64,000 bases of DNA from Bacteroidales bacterium UBA3724 (GTDB lineage: Bacteria > Bacteroidota > Bacteroidia > Bacteroidales > P3): assembly GCA_002371315.1 (NCBI GenBank), contig DFHL01000013.1, positions 1-64,000 on the forward strand, given 5' to 3'. Under the pieces are notes generated by a model that was given only the letters and a program-made list of their open reading frames with translations, had not been told where the DNA came from and searched no databases. Shown piece by piece: positions 35,394-43,360 of this stretch. Made by a program: the position numbers and the translations under genes. The stretch's first letter is position 1, and every line of letters begins with the position of its first letter.

Positions 35394-36064
35394 TTTACCG
35401 ACTGACCAAAAGCAAATTCATCCGTGGTCTGCAATGCGAGAAGGCCCTTTATCTGGACGTCTACAAGCCGCAGCTGGCATACTATCCGCCCGAGACGCTG
35501 GAACGCTTTCGGAAAGGACGCGACTTCGAGGCCAAGGTCAAGTCGCTGTTTCCAAATGCCGTAGATGTAAGCCGACAGCTTGGACGGCAAATAGGGAAGT
35601 ATCCCGAACTGACTGCCACGCTGCTTGCGCAGTCGGGCGAGGTGAACCTCTATGAGGCTGGTTTTGTGCATAATGAGGTACTTGTGCTGGCCGACGTTGT
35701 CCACAAGGATGCCGACGGAAACATCGCGGTTTATGAGATAAAGAATTCGCTGTCGGTCAAGGATGTCTTTCGCCGCGATGTGAACATACAGCACTATGTC
35801 ATAAGTCATTGCATCGAGAAGCTGTCTTCGTTCTCAATAATTTACAACGACGGCAACGACGAGCCATTATACGAGGAGCTCCTGGATGACGCGCGCGAGG
35901 CTGAACCGCTGATAGCAAAGCAGGTAGAGCGAATGAAAGAGGTGCTGCAGGGGATGGAACCCAGCGCGGAGCCCGGCGAGCAATGTTCGGCACCCTACGA
36001 GTGCCCCTACTTGCGCTACTGCAACGGCAAAGTGGCTACGCAGTTAGAGCTTGCTGAATTTTAG
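35390..36064 (+). CDS. Cas4/RecB-like nuclease, single DUF2779-type domain
   Basis: The 224-residue protein has an N-terminal Cys in LQCEKALYL (residue 16). Nuclease motifs follow in LADVVHKD and VYEIKNS (D...E-x-K, about residues 105-120) and HYVISH. A C-terminal trio spaced C-x5-C-x5-C (about 203-215) completes the pattern. Four such cysteines ligate a [4Fe-4S] cluster in Cas4 and AddB-type nucleases. I remember the C-x5-C-x5-C with YECP from DUF2779 proteins, which are about twice as long. No cas genes are nearby. Coupled to the aspartate kinase stop by ATGA; its 3' end overlaps aroB by 21 bases. Confidence 0.75.
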   Translation: MIYRLTKSKFIRGLQCEKALYLDVYKPQLAYYPPETLERFRKGRDFEAKVKSLFPNAVDVSRQLGRQIGKYPELTATLLAQSGEVNLYEAGFVHNEVLVLADVVHKDADGNIAVYEIKNSLSVKDVFRRDVNIQHYVISHCIEKLSSFSIIYNDGNDEPLYEELLDDAREAEPLIAKQVERMKEVLQGMEPSAEPGEQCSAPYECPYLRYCNGKVATQLELAEF

Positions 36065-37114
36065 CAGCGCATCGCGGATTTCGTTCTCGTCGACGGCCAC
36101 ATCGATGACAGGAGTGCCTACTTCTTGCAGCAAAACACATAGAATCAGGCCATCAGCATTTTTTTTGTCCTTGCGCATATAGGACAGGATATGTTCGGTA
36201 TCGGCAAGTGTGAAACGTTCGAAGTCAACAATATGATGGAGCATTTTCTTCAAAAGGGAATATGTATTTTCTGCCAGCCCCAGTTTCTTTGTCGAAAGAT
36301 AAAGCGCACATTCCAAGCCGATTCCGACGGCAACGCCGTGGGTTATGGCGCGTTTCTGCTCCAGCATATAGCTCTCAATGGCGTGGCCGAAGGTATGCCC
36401 CAGGTTCAGCATCTTGCGGATTGACTTGTCGTAGGGGTCGGCATCGACAACACTCTGCTTGAAATCAACACATTGACTGATGTATTGTTTGATGACACCG
36501 AGAGGATAAGCCGAACAACCAATAAGCGCATCGGTCAGGGATTTGAAAGCTTGTCCATCACTAAGCAGCAGTGTTTTAGTCATTTCGAAAAGGCCAGAAA
36601 CTATTTCCAGATCGGGCAGCGTATCGAGAAAATCCGGGTAGATGCATATTGCATCGGGCTGATGGAAGAAGCCAACCTGGTTCTTTGCATTTTCCACATT
36701 GACAGCCGTTTTGCCACCAACAGAGGCATCAATCATACCAACAAGAGTGGTAGGGATGTTGATGTAACGGATGCCGCGCTTGAAGCCTGCGGCAACAAAA
36801 CCGCCGATATCGCTGACGCAGCCGCCGCCAAGGTTCAGAATCAAGCTGTTGCGGTCGGCACCGCTGTCGAGCAAGGCACCCCAGAGCTGGGCCGCCACCT
36901 CGAGCGACTTGGCCTCCTCGCCAACGGGAACCTCGAAGAATTCGGCATTCTCCAATGCCGCCACCTTGCTAATCAGCAACGGAAGGCACTGGTTGTATGT
37001 ATTTTCGTCGACCAGGATAAAGAACTTGGCATTGCTGTACGCTTCGGACGACAGAAGCCGGTTCAACTTTGCCAGAGACGAAATGCGAGAGGGATACAAA
37101 ATATTTGATTTCAT
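36044..37114 (-). CDS. aroB: 3-dehydroquinate synthase
   Basis: The 356-residue NAD- and zinc-dependent enzyme makes 3-dehydroquinate from DAHP, the second step of the shikimate pathway. It has GGGCVSDIGGFVAA, the NIPTTLVGMIDASVGGKTAVN signature, and metal ligands in LGHTFGHAIE and ITHGVAVGIG. The usual SGFAEMxK segment reads SGLFEMTK. Convergent with, and overlapping by 21 bases, the nuclease gene. A TACTTTTG box (37170-37177) lies upstream. Confidence 0.95.
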   Translation of the reverse strand: MKSNILYPSRISSLAKLNRLLSSEAYSNAKFFILVDENTYNQCLPLLISKVAALENAEFFEVPVGEEAKSLEVAAQLWGALLDSGADRNSLILNLGGGCVSDIGGFVAAGFKRGIRYINIPTTLVGMIDASVGGKTAVNVENAKNQVGFFHQPDAICIYPDFLDTLPDLEIVSGLFEMTKTLLLSDGQAFKSLTDALIGCSAYPLGVIKQYISQCVDFKQSVVDADPYDKSIRKMLNLGHTFGHAIESYMLEQKRAITHGVAVGIGLECALYLSTKKLGLAENTYSLLKKMLHHIVDFERFTLADTEHILSYMRKDKKNADGLILCVLLQEVGTPVIDVAVDENEIRDALLKFSKL

Positions 37115-37169
37115 ATAGAGACTTTATTATTAGACATATACACCAATTCGGAATAATAGCGAAGAGATA

Positions 37170-37177
37170 CAAAAGTA
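37170..37177 (-). promoter_or_regulatory. Candidate -7 box for aroB
   Basis: CAAAAGTA reads TACTTTTG on the minus strand, 56 bases before the aroB ATG. No good -33 box is seen. Confidence 0.4.
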
Positions 37178-37249
37178 CAAGAATTTTTGGATGCGTGTGA
37201 TTTTTTTGTGGTTTTTGCGTTTAATATAGTCAAAAGCTTTCCGCAAAAT

Positions 37250-37738
37250 ATGCAGACAAACGAACATCCATTCCTCGAAACCATCACACGGCATACGGCA
37301 CTTATCGAAAAGATGTGCCGCTCGTTTTGCGGCGACAGCCGAGAGGATCGCGAGGATCTTCGTCAGGATATACTGCTTAACCTGTGGAGAGGCTGGAAAC
37401 ATTGGAAACCAGAACATAAACCCATAACGTGGATATACCGCGTGGCGAAAAACACAGCCATCACGTGGAAGCGGAACAAGGAACGGCAAATAAATGTACA
37501 GCCGCTGGATCCCACAGATATTCCGCATTCCACAGACAACGACGAAGCCGTCGAACAACTATACTCGCTCATACGACAATTGCCAGCAGAGGACCAAAGA
37601 CTGATACAACTTTACATCGACGGATGGAACGCAAAGGAGATGGCACGGATGCTGCAAACATCTGAAAGCAACGTCACTACACGTATTTCACGCATAAAGC
37701 AAAAGCTGAATGAAATGAACAGAAAGGAGCAACTATGA
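37250..37738 (+). CDS. ECF-type RNA polymerase sigma factor
   Basis: This 162-residue sigma-70 family member has region 2 (EDREDLRQDILLNLWRGW, then ITWIYRVAKNTAITWKR) and region 4 with a helix-turn-helix (AKEMARMLQTSESNVTTRISRIKQKL). No region 3 is present, which fits group 4 (ECF). ATG 37250 was preferred to an upstream alternative start. It opens a four-gene set in which each of the first three junctions overlaps by four bases or is spaced by a few bases. It may drive its own operon. Confidence 0.92.
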   Translation: MQTNEHPFLETITRHTALIEKMCRSFCGDSREDREDLRQDILLNLWRGWKHWKPEHKPITWIYRVAKNTAITWKRNKERQINVQPLDPTDIPHSTDNDEAVEQLYSLIRQLPAEDQRLIQLYIDGWNAKEMARMLQTSESNVTTRISRIKQKLNEMNRKEQL

Positions 37739-38019
37739 ATACCGATATAATTATAGAACAACTGCACCAGGCCAATGCCGCCGAACGCCAGAAAGAACGC
37801 ACCAGGCATATCAATTTCCGTCCTTGGTGGATAACAATACCTGCTGCTGCAGCTATAGTCCTGATGGTGTTGATTCCGCAACGCAGTAATGCCGAACCCA
37901 AACCTGTGACAGGCCTACACGTCTATTGCAACAATAACTGCCAGAAAGAGAATGCTATGGACATCATCAGGCAAAATATCAACGAGATAAGCATAACACC
38001 CATAGAATCAGAAATATGA
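37735..38019 (+). CDS. Small single-span membrane protein, possible anti-sigma factor
   Basis: The 94-residue product has a charged N-terminal cytoplasmic helix, then FRPWW and one membrane helix (ITIPAAAAIVLMVLIP, about residues 32-48). The periplasmic tail contains VYCNNNC. Position, coupling to the sigma gene (ATGA) and topology match a minimal anti-sigma factor, but there is no recognisable anti-sigma domain. I would call it a candidate only. Confidence 0.6.
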   Translation: MNTDIIIEQLHQANAAERQKERTRHINFRPWWITIPAAAAIVLMVLIPQRSNAEPKPVTGLHVYCNNNCQKENAMDIIRQNINEISITPIESEI

Positions 38020-38465
38020 AGAATCTCCTTTTTATATTATTGTCCTCGCTTGCCATCGCCACGGCACACAGCCAGTCGGCAATCTGCCTGCAGTTTCTGC
38101 CGCAAAAGAACATACAGACCTATTGCGTAGACAACTATCCACTTGGCAGCGACGACAGCATAAACGTCACCTTCCTGATGGCTGCCGACAGCGACGCTTA
38201 CAACACGATGATAAAATATCTGTTTACGCTGCCAAAACAGAATCAACCATCGTCGTTAGAGCAGCATTCTACAAAATACAAGGACCTTGACAACAAAAAA
38301 TATTTCATTATACGCCTATCTTCCGCCCTGCCCAGCGACAAAGGGCTATACCTAACCTTCTTTTCGCCCCACAACCTTTCGGCAACAATATTCCAGATAA
38401 GGGACAACAGAGATATGGAAAAAGTTGTGGCACACGTATTGACCAGAGAAACCACAAAAGACTAA
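38016..38465 (+). CDS. Secreted protein of unknown function in the sigma operon
   Basis: This 149-residue protein has a signal peptide ending AHSQ (about residue 20). The mature part has two Cys residues close to the N-terminus (ICLQFL and TYCVDNY), a Ser/Asp-rich middle and beta-like strands. No known domain is recognised. Its start overlaps the previous stop (ATGA) and the receptor gene begins 5 bases after its stop, so it is probably made with the receptor. Confidence 0.75.
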   Translation: MKNLLFILLSSLAIATAHSQSAICLQFLPQKNIQTYCVDNYPLGSDDSINVTFLMAADSDAYNTMIKYLFTLPKQNQPSSLEQHSTKYKDLDNKKYFIIRLSSALPSDKGLYLTFFSPHNLSATIFQIRDNRDMEKVVAHVLTRETTKD

Positions 38466-38470
38466 TACCG

Positions 38471-40735
38471 ATGAATTTACGTAACCTCTTGTTACCACTG
38501 CTGATAGCAGTGGCGGCACCCGCTGTGTGCCAAACCGTCGACACGACAAAGACTGCGAAGCCGGCCAAAACCCTTCAGGCTGTGACCATTGCCGCAAAAC
38601 GGCCCATCTACACCGCCGACGGCGAAAAGAACATATACAACGTGGCCGACGACCCGTCGGTGCAGAGCGGAACCACCGAGGACGCGCTGCAAAACACACC
38701 CGGCGTGACGGTCGACGTTGAGGGTAACCTGCAGCTGCGCGGGGTAAGCAGCATAGAGATATGGATTGACGACAAGCCGTCGAAGCTGAGCGAGGAGAAC
38801 CTGAAGACCTGGCTGCAGACACTGCCGGCCAGTGCCATAGACCACATCGAAACCATCACGAATCCCTCGGCAAAATACGCGACCGAGGCCGAAGCCGTAA
38901 TCAACATCATCACACGTGCCCACATCAAGAAAAACCATTTCCTGAGCTTTGGCCTGAACGCAGCTTCGCAGCCTTACGTCTCGCCGTGGATCAGCTACAC
39001 CTGGGCCAGCGACAAGCTGTCGTTCAACATCTACGGCAGTTTTCGCAACAGCAATAACGACAACGAGTCGTGGAGCAAAAGCACCACATTCGGCGACGAC
39101 CCCACAGCCCCGGGCGACCTCGAACGGCTGCAAATGCTGATACGCAACACCAACAGTTCAAACTATGGAACCCACAACAATATGGGCACCATTTTTATGA
39201 GCCTCAACTACGCCATCGACAGCACCAGCGACATCAACTTCTGGAGCAACCTGAGCCCCAGCACACACGATATCGAGTCCTCTCTGTGGGTGCAACGTGA
39301 GCATTTCTTTCCTTACCCTGCATTGTACATCTACAATCAAGACCAGACACAACATTTCAACACGCTGTTTGGTTTTTTCGGAGGCTACTACACCAAACGA
39401 TTCGACAAAAAAGGTCACAACCTGACCGTCAGCCTCAATGGAAACATCAACAAGACCGGCCAAAAAATCATCTATAACCGCGTCTATAGTGTCACCGACG
39501 GCCTGGAAAGCAATAGTTACAAATTCAAAGACGTAAACCAGTTTATGCCCTCCGTCACTATGCGGCTGCGCTACAACCGCCCATACAGCGACGATGGCGA
39601 GTTCACCTACGGACTGTCTGCTTCCCAGTCCAACAGCTACAGTGACCTTCAGCCTTACATACTCAATGCAGCCTATGACGAGCAGACCACCGTCCTCTCC
39701 CCTGCCCTGTACGACACGCTGCGACGCTACATCTTCAACGCCGACAACAAAGCCGCCGGTGCCGACATCGGATGGCAGCACAGGTGGGGAGGCCTCACAC
39801 TGAAACTTGGAATGGGAGCAAGGATAAGCTACTACAAGTATGCTTACACCGAGACGATTACACTTCCCGGTGTCGACACCTCACTGCTCAACATAACCTA
39901 CAACCCCTCAATCCATCTGACCTATCGGACTGAGAAGATGCACAACTTAAAACTCAACTACACGCTGCGGATGCAAAATCCGAACTCAAATGAATTGTCA
40001 CAGTTCCGCACCTACGGCGAGGATAGCTATACAGTTGGCAACCACAACCTTTCGCAGAGCTACATACACAGCGCCGAGGCGGGCTGGAGCAAATATATGA
40101 GCAAAGGCAGCATCAGCGCCGACCTGTACGCCAAACTGTCGACCGGCGAAATAGAATGGCTCACGGACGTCACCGACGGCATCGACCCCTACATCGGCAG
40201 GGTGATAACCGTCAGCACACCCTACAATCTCGGCTCTTCGCACCGCTACGGCCTGACTGCCAACGGCACTTGGCGCCCCACGGCCTTCTTCAACCTGCGC
40301 TTCGATGGAAATATCTATAACTATGGCTACAGCATACATTACGACCGCCTGGGGCAAGAGCCGTACAGCAACAGCCAGTGGCAATACAGTATGAAACTGA
40401 ATCTGTGGGCAAAGATACTGGGGCGCTATCAAGTGAACGCGTCGGCCAACTACACTTCGCCAACGATAGGGCTGCTGTCGACCGGAAGCGCGCAATACAG
40501 GCTCAACGCCGGCATCCGTGCCGACTTCTTCAAACGCAAGCTTAGCGCCTTCGTCAACATTCAGGACATCTTCAACTGGGGCAAACGTATTGGCAACGAA
40601 ATCAATAACACCAATCCCTACTACATCCGCGAAAGCCTGAGCCGGACCCTCAACAGCCGCTACATCTCGGCCGGCATAACCCTGCGATTCGGCAAGATGG
40701 AGCTGGAAAGCAAAACCAAAAGCGGAAGCGAGTAG
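38471..40735 (+). CDS. TonB-dependent receptor-like outer-membrane protein
   Basis: The 754-residue protein has a signal peptide cut near VCQ. A TonB-box-like LQAVTIAAKRPIY segment leads into a plug domain (DALQNTPGVTVDVEGNLQLRG, IETITNPSAKYATEAEAVINIIT). A large beta-barrel with regularly spaced aromatic strands follows, ending in SAGITLRFGKMELESKTK. It belongs to the outer-membrane beta-barrel family common in Bacteroidota. No carboxypeptidase-like N-terminal domain and no SusD partner are present, so glycan uptake is unlikely. The ECF sigma factor upstream suggests signal-controlled expression. Cargo unknown. Confidence 0.88.
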   Translation: MNLRNLLLPLLIAVAAPAVCQTVDTTKTAKPAKTLQAVTIAAKRPIYTADGEKNIYNVADDPSVQSGTTEDALQNTPGVTVDVEGNLQLRGVSSIEIWIDDKPSKLSEENLKTWLQTLPASAIDHIETITNPSAKYATEAEAVINIITRAHIKKNHFLSFGLNAASQPYVSPWISYTWASDKLSFNIYGSFRNSNNDNESWSKSTTFGDDPTAPGDLERLQMLIRNTNSSNYGTHNNMGTIFMSLNYAIDSTSDINFWSNLSPSTHDIESSLWVQREHFFPYPALYIYNQDQTQHFNTLFGFFGGYYTKRFDKKGHNLTVSLNGNINKTGQKIIYNRVYSVTDGLESNSYKFKDVNQFMPSVTMRLRYNRPYSDDGEFTYGLSASQSNSYSDLQPYILNAAYDEQTTVLSPALYDTLRRYIFNADNKAAGADIGWQHRWGGLTLKLGMGARISYYKYAYTETITLPGVDTSLLNITYNPSIHLTYRTEKMHNLKLNYTLRMQNPNSNELSQFRTYGEDSYTVGNHNLSQSYIHSAEAGWSKYMSKGSISADLYAKLSTGEIEWLTDVTDGIDPYIGRVITVSTPYNLGSSHRYGLTANGTWRPTAFFNLRFDGNIYNYGYSIHYDRLGQEPYSNSQWQYSMKLNLWAKILGRYQVNASANYTSPTIGLLSTGSAQYRLNAGIRADFFKRKLSAFVNIQDIFNWGKRIGNEINNTNPYYIRESLSRTLNSRYISAGITLRFGKMELESKTKSGSE

Positions 40736-40757
40736 CAATACCACACAATAAAATAAA

Positions 40758-40781
40758 CATACTGGCGTTTACGTCAGTATG
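40758..40781 (+). promoter_or_regulatory. Hairpin enclosing the U32 peptidase start codon
   Basis: CATACTGGCG and CGTCAGTATG pair over 10 bp (one G-U) with a TTTA loop, and the right arm contains the ATG at 40779. In mRNA this would hide the start codon, so it may control translation. Confidence 0.55.
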
Positions 40782-42641
40782 GAAACAAAACTCGAACTGC
40801 TGGCACCGGCGAAAAACGCCGAGCAAGGCATCGCGGCCATCAACCACGGTGCCGATGCCGTTTATATCGGTGCGCCGCTGTTTGGCGCACGGGCGGCGGC
40901 TGGCAACAGCATCGACGACATCGACAAGCTGGTAAAATGTGCGCACCTATTTGGTTCCAAAGTCTTTGCAACAGTAAACACACTCCTTTTCGACAACGAA
41001 CTCGAAGCAGCAAGGCAAATGATATGGACACTCTACGACACTGGCGTAGACGCTATCATTATGCAAGATATGGGCCTATTGGAGATGGATCTTCCGCCCA
41101 TCGAACTACACGCATCGACACAGACCCACAACATCGACCCTCAACGCGTAAAGTTCTTGGAACAAGTGGGTTTCAAGCGCATCATATTGGCTCGCGAAAC
41201 ATCGCTAAAGCAGATGGCCGAGCTACGCAAAGAGACCACTGCCGACCTCGAAGCATTCGTCCAAGGGGCCCTGTGCGTATGCTACAGCGGACAGTGCTAT
41301 ATGAGTCTGTATCTTGACAGACAGCGCAATAAAGCCTGCGACACTCCACGCAGCGGCAATCGTGGCAGCTGCACGCAACCCTGCCGTGCCGCATACGATC
41401 TTGTTAACGGTCAGGGCGAAGTGCTTCGCAAAAACGAGCACCTGCTTTCATTAAAGGATTTTTCTGCCGCGCAGAGCATTGAATCTATGATAGATGTAGG
41501 CATCACTTCGTTCAAAATCGAAGGACGCCTCAAAGACATCTCATACGTAAAGAATGTTACCGGCTACTACCGTCAGCTGCTCGACAGCATAATGGCCCGA
41601 CGTGAAGGGCTGAAGCCAGCCTCGTCGGGGTCTACACGACTGTTTTTTACGCCAGATCTGGAACGCACTTTCAACCGTGGCTTCACCGACTATTTCCTGA
41701 ACAGTCGCAAGCCAATGGCATCATACGCAACTCAGAAGTCGCTGGGCAAGATGATAGGAACTATTGTTTCCGGCAACGGCAACACTCTTGTTATCAACAG
41801 TAAAGATTCCTTGACTGCTGGCGATGGCATCTGCTTTTTCAATGACGAGAAGCAGATTGAAGGATTCCTTGTCAACCACGTGAACGGCAATCGCATCACA
41901 GCCAACAAGTCACTGAACATCAGCAAAGGGACACAACTGTGGCGCAACAACGACTTCGCATTCGAAAAGCAGCTGCAAGGCAACACATCGGAACGCAAGA
42001 TTGCTGTTTCTATGACACTTGCAGAGACAGCCGATGGATTAAGCCTGACGATTACGGACGAAGACGGTATAGAAGCATCTGCCGCTGTCGAATGCACAAA
42101 AGAGCCAGCCCGCAACGAAACAAGAGCAAAAGAAACCATTATCGCGCAACTATCGAAACTGGGCGGTACGCCTTTTGAAACCAGCAATATAACCATCGAA
42201 ACACGACAGCAGTATTTCCTGCCAGCATCAATGCTGAACGAATTGCGACGCAAAGCCGTAGAAGAACTGAAGACAAAACGCATCACGGCCAATAGACCTA
42301 CAGACACAATCCTTGCTCTCGACGACATACCCTACTTCCAGACCACCGTCGACGGACGCACCAACATCGTCAACGACAAAGCCGAGGCCTTCTACCGCCG
42401 ACACGGCGTAACTACCATAGAACGAGGACCCGACCAGCCGGGAGTCGAATTCAAAGACGACTTTCCGCTGATGACAACCAAGTACTGCCTGCGCTACGAA
42501 CTGGGCCAATGCCTGATGCACAAGTGCAACAAAACCGTCAGCCCCGACTATGCCAGCGACCTGTTCCTTTACAACAACGGCAACAAGTTCAGACTGTCGT
42601 TCGACTGCAAAAAATGCGAAATGCAAATACATAAATCGTAA
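40779..42641 (+). CDS. U32-family peptidase / RNA-modification protein (YdcP/RlhA-like)
   Basis: The 620-residue protein shows ELLAPAKNAEQGIAAINHGADAVYIG, the ASTQTHN motif, the signature ESFVQGALCVCYSGQCYMS-like region and CDTPRSGNRGSC with conserved cysteines. A C-terminal extension of the DUF3656 type follows. Members with this layout include E. coli RlhA, which adds 5-hydroxycytidine to 23S rRNA with a cysteine-bound cofactor. Others are labelled collagenase-like. cutC follows 3 bases later. Confidence 0.9.
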   Translation: METKLELLAPAKNAEQGIAAINHGADAVYIGAPLFGARAAAGNSIDDIDKLVKCAHLFGSKVFATVNTLLFDNELEAARQMIWTLYDTGVDAIIMQDMGLLEMDLPPIELHASTQTHNIDPQRVKFLEQVGFKRIILARETSLKQMAELRKETTADLEAFVQGALCVCYSGQCYMSLYLDRQRNKACDTPRSGNRGSCTQPCRAAYDLVNGQGEVLRKNEHLLSLKDFSAAQSIESMIDVGITSFKIEGRLKDISYVKNVTGYYRQLLDSIMARREGLKPASSGSTRLFFTPDLERTFNRGFTDYFLNSRKPMASYATQKSLGKMIGTIVSGNGNTLVINSKDSLTAGDGICFFNDEKQIEGFLVNHVNGNRITANKSLNISKGTQLWRNNDFAFEKQLQGNTSERKIAVSMTLAETADGLSLTITDEDGIEASAAVECTKEPARNETRAKETIIAQLSKLGGTPFETSNITIETRQQYFLPASMLNELRRKAVEELKTKRITANRPTDTILALDDIPYFQTTVDGRTNIVNDKAEAFYRRHGVTTIERGPDQPGVEFKDDFPLMTTKYCLRYELGQCLMHKCNKTVSPDYASDLFLYNNGNKFRLSFDCKKCEMQIHKS

Positions 42642-42644
42642 TAT

Positions 42645-43343
42645 ATGTTCGTAGAAATATGCTGTAATTCTGTGCTTTCCGCATCTAACGCCAAACGCGG
42701 CGGAGCATACCGCATAGAGCTGTGCCAAGCTCTGGGCGAAGGAGGCACAACACCGTCGGCAGCGGCCATAGAATACTGCGTCAAAGAGCTGAATCTACAC
42801 ACACGCGTGCTGATACGGCCTCGTGGCGGCAATTTCGTTTACGACGATGCAGAAATGCGAGTCATTCTGCGCGACATCGAGTTGGCCCACAGGCTCGGAG
42901 CGAACGCCGTAGTGATTGGATTCCTTACGCCAGATGGCGACATAGACATAATGAAGACACGTCAAGCGGTAGAAGCTGCTAACGGTATGGATATCACATT
43001 TCACCGTGCCTTCGACGAATGCTGCAATCCCGAAGAAGCCTTGGAGCAGATCATCGACTGCGGATGCAACAAGCTGCTGACCTCGGGTTGCGCACCTACA
43101 GCACTGGAGGGCAAAGAGATGCTCAAAAAACTGCTCAAACAAGCCAACAGACGTATAGACATAATCGGAGCAGCAGGAATCACCGCCGACAACGTACATC
43201 AATTAGTATGGGATACAGGCCTTTACGAAGTCCACGGTTCACTTAAGCATACCGTCGACGGACTTACCTGCACAGACACCGACCAAGTGCGTGAATTTAT
43301 GAAAATCACTGACGATTTTCCAAATTATCCACCATTCAATTGA
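42645..43343 (+). CDS. cutC: CutC family protein
   Basis: The 232-residue TIM-barrel protein has the family features EICCNS at the N-terminus, RIELCQALGEGGTTPS, VLIRPRGGNFVY, TFHRAFDEC and LTSGCAPTALEG. It was named for copper homeostasis, but its biochemical role is unsettled. It is co-directional with the U32 gene and the following lipoprotein gene with minimal spacing. Confidence 0.93.
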   Translation: MFVEICCNSVLSASNAKRGGAYRIELCQALGEGGTTPSAAAIEYCVKELNLHTRVLIRPRGGNFVYDDAEMRVILRDIELAHRLGANAVVIGFLTPDGDIDIMKTRQAVEAANGMDITFHRAFDECCNPEEALEQIIDCGCNKLLTSGCAPTALEGKEMLKKLLKQANRRIDIIGAAGITADNVHQLVWDTGLYEVHGSLKHTVDGLTCTDTDQVREFMKITDDFPNYPPFN

Positions 43344-43360
43344 AACAAAACAACTTTAAT

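Noticed and set aside
35390..36064. CRISPR-associated Cas4
   Set aside because: Nuclease and Cys motifs fit the superfamily, but no repeats, leader or other cas genes occur anywhere in the window.
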